From Bradyrhizobium sp. 4 (GTDB lineage: Bacteria > Pseudomonadota > Alphaproteobacteria > Rhizobiales > Xanthobacteraceae), in assembly GCF_023100905.1 (NCBI RefSeq), contig NZ_CP064686.1:5766001-5830000 (forward strand): a stretch of DNA of 64,000 nt. Reading direction: 5' to 3'. The position numbers were made by a program, and so were the translations under genes. Numbering within the stretch: position 1 is the first letter of the stretch; the number at the start of each line of letters is the position of its first letter. This document shows, in pieces, positions 25,106 to 33,593 of the stretch. The notes under the pieces were generated by a model. The model was not told where the DNA came from, made no database searches, and saw only the letters and a program-made list of their open reading frames with translations.

Positions 25106-26121
25106 TTCACGGTCCCCTTCTGCCAGACCAGCAGGCGATCGCGGATCGCAAACAGCAGCGTGATCGCGCCGGAGCAGAGCAATGACATCACGATCAGCGC
25201 CGCATACATATTGGCGTAGGCGGCCCAGCCCTGCGCCCATTGCAGGTACCAGCCGAGGCCGGCCTTGACACCGATCATCTCGGCGACGACGAGCACGGCA
25301 AAGGACGAGCCGAGCCCCATGAACAGGCCGACGAAAACGTGCGGCAAGGCCGCGGGGATTGCGACCTTCAACACCAGGAAGGACGGCTTTGCCCCCAGCG
25401 TCCGCGCGACGTCATAGTAGGCGTTGCTCACGCTCGCGACACCCGACCAGGTCAACACGGTGACCGGGAACCCCGTTGCCAGCGCGATCAGAAAGGTCGA
25501 CGCGCTCCAGCTTGACGGGAACGTGAAGAAGGCGATCGGCAGCCACGCGGTCGCCGGCAGCGGGCCGATGAAGCGCAGCACCGGGTGCACCCAATAGCCG
25601 ACCGCGCGCGACCAGCCGATCGAGACGCCGGTCAGGAAGCCGACCGTCGCGCCGATCAGATAACCGCCGAGCTGGAGCTTGACCGAGGCGAACACGCTGT
25701 CGAGCAGTTTCGGCAGATCGTCGGTGTAGACCTCGATGATCGACTGCGGCGGCGGGAAGAACGGCAATGGCAGCCAGGCGAATTTCGCCGTCGCGACTTC
25801 CCACAGGGTCAGGACGACGCCGAGCACGACGAGCCACGGCGCGCGCTGGCGCAAGGCCCGGCCCGTCGAACCGAGGTAATCGGCGCCGACCGTCCCGAAC
25901 AGCGCGATCGCTGCGATGACAAGTGCGGCAATGCCGAGCGAATGGGTCCGCGACCAGTCGCCGACGTCCTCCCACCACAGGCAGGACAGCCCGAAGGCAA
26001 TCCACGCCACGCTGGCGAGAATGCCGACACCGGAGTCCCGGACCCAGCTCGTCAGCCACGGTGCGCGCGAGAGGCGCGGCGCGCCGGAGGCAAGGCCGTC
26101 AGACAGCGAATACGTCGACAT
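25099..26121 (-). CDS. ssuC: Sulfonate/nitrate-type ABC permease with N-terminal extension
   Basis: 340 residues, about 80 longer than a typical SsuC. The classical binding-protein-dependent transport domain occupies about 140-335 (TAVGFLTGVSIGWS region, GPLPATAWLPIAFFTF, DVARTLGAKPSFLVLKVAIPAALPHVFVGLFMGLG as the EAA-type loop). In front lie two extra hydrophobic segments: GVGILASVAWIAFGLSCLWW and LGIAALVIAAIALFGTV, and a third around APWLVVLGVVLTLWEVA that corresponds to the usual first helix. The start at 26121 sits inside the end of the upstream binding-protein gene (23-base overlap). Extra helices may alter assembly with the unusual partner binding protein. Confidence 0.85.
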   Translation of the reverse strand: MSTYSLSDGLASGAPRLSRAPWLTSWVRDSGVGILASVAWIAFGLSCLWWEDVGDWSRTHSLGIAALVIAAIALFGTVGADYLGSTGRALRQRAPWLVVLGVVLTLWEVATAKFAWLPLPFFPPPQSIIEVYTDDLPKLLDSVFASVKLQLGGYLIGATVGFLTGVSIGWSRAVGYWVHPVLRFIGPLPATAWLPIAFFTFPSSWSASTFLIALATGFPVTVLTWSGVASVSNAYYDVARTLGAKPSFLVLKVAIPAALPHVFVGLFMGLGSSFAVLVVAEMIGVKAGLGWYLQWAQGWAAYANMYAALIVMSLLCSGAITLLFAIRDRLLVWQKGTVKW

Positions 26122-27202
26122 AGATGCGCTCCGCAAATCTGGCCGTATCCGTGCTCTGCTTGAACACCTGCACGCTCTTGAGATCGTCGGCATAGGCCTT
26201 GAGCTCGCGCTTCAGGACTTCGCCGACGGGGTGATGGTGATGGGTGTGGTAGCGCACCATACCCTCGATATCCGTGAGCGACGCCGTCTTCGGCGCGTAA
26301 GGCTGGAACGATTTCGCCGTCACCGACGGATTTTGCGCAGTGAACATCGCGGCATCGAGCAGCGCCTGCGTCAGGGCGCGCGCGACCAGCGGCTCCTCGC
26401 GTACCAGGCTGCCGCGCAGGCCGAGGATGCAGCAGCTCTTGTCGCGATATTCGCCATCGAGATTGGAGGCGACCTCCTTGTACTGGCTGTCCTTGAGCCA
26501 GAGATAACCCAGCGGGTCGGACGACAGGAATGCCTGCACCTCGCCCTTCTCGACGGCGACGTTGAGAAGGTTGCCGGGATATGCGCGCCAGTCGACATCC
26601 TTGTTCGGATCGATACCGAGCTTGGCGAGCTGAATGGAGAAGAAATTCTTGTCTGGGCCGCCAAGATCGCCGACCGCGACGATCTTGCCCTTGAGATCGG
26701 CGAGCTTGCCCACGCTGGAATCGGCACGGGTCAGGACCCGCATGCAGCCGCCATGGGTGCCGGCGGCGATCTTGACGTCAAAGCCCTGCTCCAGCGGCTT
26801 CAGCCAGCGCAACGCCATGCCGAGCCCGGCATCGCTCTTGCCGGTCGCGATGGCCTCGAGCAGCTGGTCGGTCGAACCGGAATAGTTGATGAACTCGACG
26901 TCGAGATTGTGCTTCTGGAAGAAACCGTGCTCGATGGCGACCGGCACCGGGGCGAGACAGACCGCGCCGGCGTTCCAGGACAGCTTGAGCTTGCGCGGCG
27001 CGCCGGTGAGCGCTGGCACATCCGACGCCGTCCGGCACAGCGGAAACTCCGAGAGATCGACGCCGGGCGCGATGGCCCGCGGCGCAAAGGCCTGTGCCGC
27101 ACCGAAGGCACCGAGCGGCGCGGCGAAGGCCGCAGCTAACCCCGCCTGGAGCAAATGGCGCCGGTCGGGCCTCGCTTCACCATGCTTGTCGTCGTCGTTC
27201 AT
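26099..27202 (-). CDS. NrtA/SsuA-like ABC substrate-binding protein, Tat leader
   Basis: 367 residues, first gene of the sulfur operon. It begins MNDDDKHGEARPDRRHLLQAGLAAAFAAPLGAFGAA, with a twin-arginine leader (RR at 14-15 or so). The mature domain shows KLKLSWNAGAVCLAPVPVAIEHGFFQKHNLDVEFINYSGSTDQLLEAIATGKSDAGLGMALRW in NMT1/SsuA style and VAVGDLGGPDKNFFSIQLAKLGIDP. Unlike the two SsuA copies it has a conserved-looking CCILGLRG block and a His cluster (HTHHHHP near residue 310) that could bind metal. Different from the other two binding proteins, so the transporter may accept several ligands. Long upstream in-frame extension lacks any leader. Confidence 0.82.
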   Translation of the reverse strand: MNDDDKHGEARPDRRHLLQAGLAAAFAAPLGAFGAAQAFAPRAIAPGVDLSEFPLCRTASDVPALTGAPRKLKLSWNAGAVCLAPVPVAIEHGFFQKHNLDVEFINYSGSTDQLLEAIATGKSDAGLGMALRWLKPLEQGFDVKIAAGTHGGCMRVLTRADSSVGKLADLKGKIVAVGDLGGPDKNFFSIQLAKLGIDPNKDVDWRAYPGNLLNVAVEKGEVQAFLSSDPLGYLWLKDSQYKEVASNLDGEYRDKSCCILGLRGSLVREEPLVARALTQALLDAAMFTAQNPSVTAKSFQPYAPKTASLTDIEGMVRYHTHHHHPVGEVLKRELKAYADDLKSVQVFKQSTDTARFAERIYVDVFAV

Positions 27203-27677
27203 CCGTCTCCACTCCTGCGCTGGCACGGCTCCGCCATCGGCACAACGGCTTGCGTTGCGCCTGTTCCGTGCGGAGCTGCGTCGAGAGAAAATCTTTTCGC
27301 CGGCGCCTGCTCGGTGCCTTGATGCGATGCGCAAATCATGCGGCGCGTTCGCCGTATCGTCAATGAAATGGAATTTCGAATGTGGCGCGAAGCGAAGTCA
27401 TTCTCTCCATCTGTGCGTGCGAGGACGATGAAAGGATTTCCGCCGCTGCATCGGTTGGCGGAGGCCGCCGCAACTCCTTCTACTGCATCATTTGCGCGCA
27501 GCATCAGCGGCGCATACCGCTCGTTCTCGAAATCAGCGCTTCGTTGAAACGTCCTTGCTGATCGCGCGCGCAATACGGTTAGCCATTTCATTGACCGCGC
27601 ATCGCGCGATCATAGACTTGATCGTCTCGCTGCATCGTTCGCTCACGCGTCGTGGGCAAAGCAACAAGACAGGCCAC
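27203..27677. other. 475-base divergent intergenic region of the sulfur locus
   Basis: It separates the leftward six-gene operon from the rightward ssuA-like gene and must contain both promoters. I see no additional gene, no long hairpin and no certain operator. Weak GC in 27340-27420 and the AT-richer stretch 27560-27620 are the likeliest promoter areas. A CysB/Cbl-type regulator would be expected for sulfur genes but none is encoded in the window. Confidence 0.5.
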
Positions 27678-28658
27678 ATGAGCATCAACTCCCTCGATCA
27701 TTCCATCACGCGCCGGCTTACGGCATCGCTGCTTGCCGCCGCCATCACCCTGTCGACGGCCGCCGCCTCGTTCGCGGCCGACGCAATCGTGCTGCGCGTC
27801 GGCGACCAGAAGGGCGGCAACCGTTCGCTGCTCGAGATCTCGGGCTACGCCAGGGATCTGCCCTACAAGATCGAGTGGTCGGAATTCCCCGCGGCAGCGC
27901 CGATCCTGGAGGCGCTCAACGCCGGCGCGCTCGACGTCGGCTACACCGGCGACCTTTCGTTCCTGTCGGTCTACGCGGCCGGTGCGCCGATCAAGGCGAT
28001 CGGCGGCACCAAGTCGGATGCGAAGACGCAAGCCATTCTCGTACGTCAGGATTCGCCGATCAAATCGGCCGCCGACCTCAAGGGAAAACGCCTCGCCGGC
28101 ACGCGCGGCGGCTGGGGCCAATTCCTGATCGACGCCACGCTGGAGAAGGCCGACATCAAGCTGGAGGACGCGACGTTCGCGCCGCTCGGCCCGGTCGACG
28201 CCAAGATCGCGCTGGTCGCGGGCTCGATCGACGCCTGGGCGGTGTGGGAGCCCTACGTCTCTTTCGCGACGCTCAAGGACAAAGCCCGCGTGATCGCCGA
28301 TGGTGAGGGCCTGACGCCGACCATCACCTTCATCGTCGCCTCCGACAGCGCCATCGCCACCAAGCGTGCGGCGGTGCAGGACCTCGTGCAGCGGCTGAAC
28401 AAGGCGCGGCTGTGGTCACTGGATCATCTCGGCGAATATGCCAAGAGCACGGCCGAGTTGACCAAGTTACCGGAGGACGTGCTGCTCTCGGCCTATGCCG
28501 CGCAGCGCACCAGCCCGATTCCGATCGATGAGAACGTCGTGAAGGAGGTGCAGGAAGCCTCCGACCGCTCGACGCGCTACGGCATCCTGCCGAAGAAGCT
28601 CGACGTGAGCAAAGCCGTCGACCGCAGCTTCACCGCTGCGGCCGCGGGATCGAACTAG
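27678..28658 (+). CDS. Second aliphatic sulfonate-type ABC substrate-binding protein
   Basis: 326 residues with a Sec signal ending AAASFAA. LRVGDQKGGNRSLLEISGYARDLPYKIEWSEFPAAAPILEALNAGALDVGYTGDLSFLSVYAAGAPIKAIGG closely follows SsuA at 21074-22012, block for block. The later KSAADLKGKRLAGTRGGWGQFLIDATLEKADIKLEDATF and GSIDAWAVWEPYVSF are also shared. It is transcribed away from the main operon and has no transporter genes of its own, so it presumably uses SsuBC. The ATG at 27678 gives the signal peptide; the upstream frame is not protein-like. Confidence 0.87.
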   Translation: MSINSLDHSITRRLTASLLAAAITLSTAAASFAADAIVLRVGDQKGGNRSLLEISGYARDLPYKIEWSEFPAAAPILEALNAGALDVGYTGDLSFLSVYAAGAPIKAIGGTKSDAKTQAILVRQDSPIKSAADLKGKRLAGTRGGWGQFLIDATLEKADIKLEDATFAPLGPVDAKIALVAGSIDAWAVWEPYVSFATLKDKARVIADGEGLTPTITFIVASDSAIATKRAAVQDLVQRLNKARLWSLDHLGEYAKSTAELTKLPEDVLLSAYAAQRTSPIPIDENVVKEVQEASDRSTRYGILPKKLDVSKAVDRSFTAAAAGSN

Positions 28659-28673
28659 AGCAGAGTCGGCGGG

Positions 28674-28772
28674 ATGCGCGCGCTTCGTCTCAAGGCGGGC
28701 CCGCTGCATCTCGCCGCGATCGTGCTCGCGCATTTGGCCTGCATGGGCCTGATCGTGTGGCTATCGCTTTAG
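28674..28772 (+). CDS. Putative 32-residue membrane protein
   Basis: MRALRLKAGPLHLAAIVLAHLACMGLIVWLSL followed by TAG. One membrane helix covers most of it, with positive residues at the start. It begins 16 bases after the ssuA-like stop, so it could be co-transcribed. The GGCGGG upstream is only a fair ribosome-binding site. It is too short for certainty. Confidence 0.4.
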   Translation: MRALRLKAGPLHLAAIVLAHLACMGLIVWLSL

Positions 28773-28807
28773 ACGCCAGCCAGGGCCGCCGTTCGCCGGC
28801 CCGGCCT

Positions 28808-28872
28808 TAAGGAAAAGATCAGGACAACATAAGGAGCCCATAAGGACTTACGAGACGCCGCTGGCCTAGCAT
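28808..28872 (+). promoter_or_regulatory. Four 11-bp-spaced TAAGGA-type sites and CTAGCAT box (catalase promoter)
   Basis: Hexamers TAAGGA (28808), TCAGGA (28819), TAAGGA (28830) and TAAGGA (28841) start exactly 11 bases apart, the spacing used by OmpR/PhoB-type winged-helix proteins on direct repeats. CTAGCAT at 28866-28872 begins 25 bases after the last hexamer start and can serve as a -10 box. The same arrangement, at the same distances and without any gap, is found at 33241-33305. It lies upstream of the catalase gene with a predicted leader of about 160 bases. The regulator at 30140-33211 has a fitting DNA-binding domain. Confidence 0.75.
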
Positions 28873-29039
28873 CGACCGTGTGATCGCGTCGGTAACAGGA
28901 TGCCTCATCCCGCGGCTTGTCAGGCAATCACAACTCGCTCTCGGGTTGCCGATCCCGACTGGACGGGCTTACAGTGATCCGCCCTGCGGCCGTCGACGCT
29001 TGCAATGGGAAGGCGACCTTCGGGCTGGAGATCAGCGCC

Positions 29040-30134
29040 ATGTCAGCCGATCAGTATCTTCGTTACGACCCGTCCGTCGAACACATCCGGCCGGAGGAAG
29101 CGGCGGCCGTCGAGGCGATCGTTGCTTCGATTTCGCGAACGAGCGATCGCACTTTTCACAAAGACAAGCACGGGACCCGACAGCAGCACGCCAAGGGCGC
29201 CGGCTATCTCCGGGGCGAGTTGATCGTCTACGACGATTTGCCGGATCATCTGCGTCAGGGCCTGTTCAGGCAGGCTGGCCACTTCCCGATCATCGTCCGC
29301 CTCTCCACCGCATTCAACAGGAGCGATCGCGTACGCTCGCCACGGGGATTTGCCATCAAGGTCCTGGGCGTGACTGGGGCTAAGGCGCTCGGCGACGACG
29401 ATACGACGAACCAGGATCTCCTGCTCGTCAATCACCCCAGCTATTTTGCAGATGCGATGGCCTATATGCGCGCACAGCAAAAGGTCGAGCACACCCTGTT
29501 CCTGCCTGATCTGGCGTACGGACCCATAGGCTTTTTGGCGCGCGTCCTGGTCGCCGCATCGGACAGAACAGGCATTCCGATCCCGATCGTCTTGAAAGCG
29601 CTCGGTGATGCCGGCAGCAATATCCTCGGAGAAACCTTTCATACGGAGGGAGCATTGCGGTTTGGCGATTATATCGCAAGGCTTCGCCTGGTACCGATCT
29701 CGGCGTCGGTTCGCCAACTCACCGGCCAACCCTGCCACGATGCCGATGATGCCGTGCTGAACAGCGTCGTTGCGTTCTTCAAGGACAATGCGGCCGAGTA
29801 CGAACTGTTTGCCCAGCTCTGCACCGACCTGGAGCGAACACCGATCGAAGATGCCTCGATCGACTGGCCCGAAGACGTCGCGCCGCCGCAAGCACTCGGC
29901 AAGATCACGCTTCCGCGCCAGACCGCCGACAGCCCCACGCGTCGCGTCTATTCCGACGAGGTGCTTTCGTTCGACCCATGGCGATGTCTCGCCGCGCATC
30001 AGCCGCTCGGCTCGATCATGCGGTTGCGCAGGGATGCCTACCGTGCCTCCCGCACGCGGCGGCAGCAGCAAAATCAATTCAAGGTCAAGCAACGGCCCGG
30101 CGAACCACGGGAGATCGCGGACCTGCCGGATTAA
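29040..30134 (+). CDS. Small catalase-family protein, SrpA type
   Basis: 364 residues, well below the 480-750 of classical haem catalases, as in SrpA-type mini-catalases. His50 in QQHAKGAGYLRGEL matches the distal catalytic His. FPIIVRLSTAFNRSDRVRSPRGFAIKVLGV is the haem-binding region, TTNQDLLLVNHPSYFADAMAYM follows, and near the end FDPWRCLAAHQPLGSIMRLRRDAYRASRTRR contains the Tyr expected to be the proximal haem ligand. No signal peptide. The start at 29040 has GGAG nine bases upstream. It is convergent with the large regulator gene (five bases between stops) and carries the regulator-type repeat in its promoter. It may act on peroxides or fatty-acid peroxides. Confidence 0.88.
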   Translation: MSADQYLRYDPSVEHIRPEEAAAVEAIVASISRTSDRTFHKDKHGTRQQHAKGAGYLRGELIVYDDLPDHLRQGLFRQAGHFPIIVRLSTAFNRSDRVRSPRGFAIKVLGVTGAKALGDDDTTNQDLLLVNHPSYFADAMAYMRAQQKVEHTLFLPDLAYGPIGFLARVLVAASDRTGIPIPIVLKALGDAGSNILGETFHTEGALRFGDYIARLRLVPISASVRQLTGQPCHDADDAVLNSVVAFFKDNAAEYELFAQLCTDLERTPIEDASIDWPEDVAPPQALGKITLPRQTADSPTRRVYSDEVLSFDPWRCLAAHQPLGSIMRLRRDAYRASRTRRQQQNQFKVKQRPGEPREIADLPD

Positions 30135-30139
30135 ACTGG

Positions 30140-33100
30140 TCACCGTCCCTCATGATTGGACCCGTTGTCCCGGCCTGCGTCGAAAAATGACGCCGATCGC
30201 AGCGGATCGCCGGGATCAAGCGTCTCTGCCAGCGATGCGATCACCTGGCTGGAGCGGTCCCGCCACTTGGCAGCCCTTTGCGCTTGTCCGAGGCTCTCAT
30301 AGAGCACCGCGGTCGTGCGACAAACCCGCCAGCTGGCATGCGGCAGCCTGGCATGGCGGAGGATCGAAATGGCCGTCGACAAATGCTCGCCGGCGACTTG
30401 CGTATCCTGCTTCAGGATCGCAATTCTCGCCATGGCCTCGTAGCACAGCGCGAGAAACGGCCGGTCGGGTGCCGCGCTCGTCACCTCTTGAAACTGGCTG
30501 GCCCATGTTTGCGCGCGGTCCAGATCGCCGGTCGCTATCCAATAGTCGCAGCAGGTAAGCAGATAATGCGGAATGACCAGCGACTCCATCGGCACCCGGT
30601 CGACCTCCATCCGCCGCTCCATCGCATCGAGATGCTGCCGCGCCCGAGGCAGGTCGCCCATCCGGACATAAGCTCGCGCCAGCAGGTTCCTGCCGACGAA
30701 GAAGGTGAACGGATTGGCCTCGATCATCGGGCCGAGCGCATCCTCCGCGCGCCGTGACGCGCTGCCATATTCCTCCGCCTCGGAATACAGCCATCCGATC
30801 GTGAGATGACACAGCGCGACGGCCTGCGGATTTGCATTCCGCTCCGAGATAGCCAACGCGGAGACGACGTTTCGTTGCGCCCGTCCCCATTCACCGAGAT
30901 AAATCTGGGCAAAGGCCTCGACCGATTCATAGAGCACGAACAGATAGACGTCACCGACCAGGCGGGCGAGCTCCTTTCCCCTGGTCGTCGCATCGCAGCA
31001 GGCCGGATAATTCGCGCGCAGGAACTCCAGCACCATCTCCATCGAGCAGCGTCGCAGCCGCATGCTCAGATCCTGCTCCCCGGTGATCAGTGCTGACGCA
31101 CGCTCGGCGAGCTCCGCATTCTCGCGATCCCAGCCGCGGAGCATCAGCTTCAAATTGGCAACGTTGCCCTGGACCAGAGCGCTGAACGCCGCGTCGTCGA
31201 TCGCCCGGCTCTTGACAAGCGCCTGTTCCGCAACAGGCAGGCTCTGGCGGCGATCGACGTAGAGACAAAATCTGCTTAGATCGACCAGCGCGTTCACCTC
31301 TTCGCGCACGTGCCCGTTCTCCGCCGCGTGCGCGACGACTGCGCTGAGATCCTGCAGCGAATTCAGGAAATCTCCACTGGCCCGCCAGGCCCAGGCGCGC
31401 TGAAGCAGCAACTTCAGACGTGTCGTCACCCGAAACTCCGGCGGCAGATGCGGCACTAGGTCCAAAGCGCGGGACAGGTAATTGGCGGCCTCGCGCGTGC
31501 TGAACCTTCGCGCCGAGCCCTCGGCCGCCGCGCCCAGATAATGCATAGCTTTCGGGAAATCGCGGCCCAGTTCGAAATGGCGCGCGACAACGGCGGCGAG
31601 CTCCACAGCCTGCGGCCCGTATCCCTGCTCGATCCCCGCCCCAAGCAGCGCATGGGTTTTCGTGCGGCGCGCCGGCGCGAGCCGCTGGTAGAGGATCTCC
31701 TGGTAAAGCGCGTGCTGGAACGCATAGCGACCGGAGACGCCTCCGTTCGGCCACTCGGTCATGCCGGCAACGACGATGACGCGATCAGTCCGCGCCAGGT
31801 CCTCGCACATCTGCTCGACATCCAGCACGGGACGGTCCAGCGCACCGGCGATATGGAGCGCGGAAAACTCCGCTCCCGCCGCACTGGCGACCTCGAGCAG
31901 GCAGCGCTCGTCCGCGGTGAGGTGATCGATCTGCTGCTTGATCATTCCTTCCAGATCGCGCGGCATGCTGTCCTGCGAGGCCGCGTCTTCACTGACCAGC
32001 CGCCAGCCCAATTCGTGCTCGACCAGCGCGCCTTGGGCCACGAGATGATCGAGCAGAGACGACACGAACAGAGGATGCCCGCCGGTCCGCGCGAAGATGC
32101 GCTCGACCAGCTCTTTGGCAAAATCGGCCGAGCTGAAGCGCAGGGAAAGATAGCGTTCGACGTCGGTCCCGGTCAGTCGGTCGAGCGCGAGCTCGGTGGC
32201 GTGGCCGTGAATGCGCAAGTCCTGGTGAACGGCACGGATAGGATGTCCGCCGACGGCGACTTCCATCGGCCGATACGTGGCGAGCACGAGGATAGAAGCC
32301 CTCCGATCCCGGCGCGCAAGCCGGGAGAGCACATCCACGGTGGCAAAGTCGCTCCAATGCAGATCTTCCAGGATGATCACCCATGGTCGCGTGACGGCGA
32401 GATGTTCCATGAGATCGGCAAATTCGCGCAGCATGCGCTCCCGGGTTGCGCCGAAGACCTCGTGCTGGAATGCGGCCCGGTCTGCTTCGCCGAGGAAACC
32501 GGGCATTTGCGCGAGCCAGGTCGGGGCGTGCTCGCGGATCGAAGTCAGCAGCGATGCTCCATCGGTTCGACGGCAGCACTCGTTCAGCGCGCCGATCAGC
32601 GGAAGAAAGGCCTCATGGGTGCCGAACAATTCGTTGCAGCTACAATGCAGCGCGCCCAGTCCCTGCTGGTTCATCCTCTCGAGCGTCATTTGCAAGAGGG
32701 TGGTCTTGCCGATCCCGGCCTCGCCGGTGATGAAGACGACCTGACGCTGTCCGGTACGGGCGAGTTGCAACGCCTTGTCCAGCGTATCGAGTGCCCCAGT
32801 GCGCCCGACCCTCCAGTGCCGGCGTCGATCGACGGCCTGCTCCGTGGCGGACGCCGCCTCCTGTTCGCGCGCTCGCTCGATCGCAGGCAATTCGACGGTC
32901 GCGACCGCCGCAATGAAGCGATAGCCGCGCCGCGTGACTGTCTCGATGTAATTGGGGGACTGCCTGTCGTCGCCGAGCACCGAGCGTAGCGCGTTCACGG
33001 CAACGGCGAGGCTCGACTCGCTGACGTGCAGATCGGACCAGACCGCGTCGAGCAACTCTTCCTTGGTGACGAGCTCACCGGGCCGACCGACAAGATGGCA

Positions 33101-33211
33101 AAGAACCTCGAACGGCTTCGGCGCCAGCGCGATCCGCTCCCCGCCTCGCCACAATAGCGCGTTGGCACGGTCGAGGCGGAATTCACCAAAGGCAAGCGCG
33201 TCTGTACGCAC
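30140..33211 (-). CDS. Winged-helix/AAA-ATPase/TPR transcriptional regulator
   Basis: 1023 residues from GTG 33211. Domains: OmpR/CadC-type winged helix at about 5-105 (FGEFRLDRANALLWRGGERIALAPKPFEVL, ending NYIETVTRRGYRFIA); AAA/STAND ATPase at about 145-480 with Walker A FITGEAGIGKTTLL and Walker B WVIILEDLHWSD; then a long helical, TPR-like region to the end (repeated MHYLGAAAEG, ARAYVRMGDLPRARQHLD, YEAMARIAILKQDTQVAGEHLS). This is the MalT/adenylate-cyclase-like signal-integrating architecture with DNA binding moved to the N terminus. The GTG start removes 20 upstream residues that would overlap the 11-bp repeat element. It is convergent with catalase; it likely regulates that gene, itself and the divergent small genes. 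Signal is unknown. Confidence 0.85.
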   Translation of the reverse strand: MRTDALAFGEFRLDRANALLWRGGERIALAPKPFEVLCHLVGRPGELVTKEELLDAVWSDLHVSESSLAVAVNALRSVLGDDRQSPNYIETVTRRGYRFIAAVATVELPAIERAREQEAASATEQAVDRRRHWRVGRTGALDTLDKALQLARTGQRQVVFITGEAGIGKTTLLQMTLERMNQQGLGALHCSCNELFGTHEAFLPLIGALNECCRRTDGASLLTSIREHAPTWLAQMPGFLGEADRAAFQHEVFGATRERMLREFADLMEHLAVTRPWVIILEDLHWSDFATVDVLSRLARRDRRASILVLATYRPMEVAVGGHPIRAVHQDLRIHGHATELALDRLTGTDVERYLSLRFSSADFAKELVERIFARTGGHPLFVSSLLDHLVAQGALVEHELGWRLVSEDAASQDSMPRDLEGMIKQQIDHLTADERCLLEVASAAGAEFSALHIAGALDRPVLDVEQMCEDLARTDRVIVVAGMTEWPNGGVSGRYAFQHALYQEILYQRLAPARRTKTHALLGAGIEQGYGPQAVELAAVVARHFELGRDFPKAMHYLGAAAEGSARRFSTREAANYLSRALDLVPHLPPEFRVTTRLKLLLQRAWAWRASGDFLNSLQDLSAVVAHAAENGHVREEVNALVDLSRFCLYVDRRQSLPVAEQALVKSRAIDDAAFSALVQGNVANLKLMLRGWDRENAELAERASALITGEQDLSMRLRRCSMEMVLEFLRANYPACCDATTRGKELARLVGDVYLFVLYESVEAFAQIYLGEWGRAQRNVVSALAISERNANPQAVALCHLTIGWLYSEAEEYGSASRRAEDALGPMIEANPFTFFVGRNLLARAYVRMGDLPRARQHLDAMERRMEVDRVPMESLVIPHYLLTCCDYWIATGDLDRAQTWASQFQEVTSAAPDRPFLALCYEAMARIAILKQDTQVAGEHLSTAISILRHARLPHASWRVCRTTAVLYESLGQAQRAAKWRDRSSQVIASLAETLDPGDPLRSASFFDAGRDNGSNHEGR

Positions 33212-33240
33212 GGCTCCGACCCCCGGATGCTCCCCCACCT

Positions 33241-33305
33241 TAAGGGAAAGCTCAGCCAAATGTAAGGACACGATAAAGACCTGCGCCCTGCGCCGGCACT
33301 AGCAT
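33241..33305. promoter_or_regulatory. Second copy of the 11-bp-spaced regulatory element
   Basis: Hexamers TAAGGG (33241), TCAGCC (33252), TAAGGA (33263) and TAAAGA (33274), each 11 bases apart, then CTAGCAT at 33299-33305, exactly as in the catalase promoter. It sits between the regulator start (33211, leftward) and the small membrane-protein gene (33414, rightward). In the + direction it matches the catalase promoter geometry; in the other direction it would give autoregulation. Confidence 0.75.
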
Positions 33306-33413
33306 TGGCCTGTCCATTTCAGAGACGCCGGCAAGGCGTCGGACGGCCTTTTCATCACGCTGTCATTTCAGTCGACAGGCAGTCGATGCCTGAATTTTGG
33401 CAAGGAGTTGGCC

Positions 33414-33593
33414 ATGAGCATTTTAAGACATTTGGCGATCCCGCCTCTCGCTTTTGCCATTCGCCATTACGACCTCAGGGTCATATTGGGCATCACCGTC
33501 CTCAGCCGCGTCTTCCTCCTCGCAATCTACCTTGCGTGCGGCGGCCCGGGCCTGTCCGAGTTCGATCTCGCCAACACCATCGCGCTGCCATGA
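33414..33593 (+). CDS. 59-residue membrane protein in the regulator regulon
   Basis: MSILRHLAIPPLAFAIRHYD then a hydrophobic helix LRVILGITVLSRVFLLAIYLACGG, ending LSEFDLANTIALP. One transmembrane segment, basic N-terminal side. AAGGAG six bases before the ATG is an excellent ribosome-binding site. The TGA overlaps the ATG of the next small frame (ATGA). The promoter upstream carries the repeat element shared with catalase. No known family; a role as a stress-membrane peptide is only a guess. Confidence 0.7.
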   Translation: MSILRHLAIPPLAFAIRHYDLRVILGITVLSRVFLLAIYLACGGPGLSEFDLANTIALP

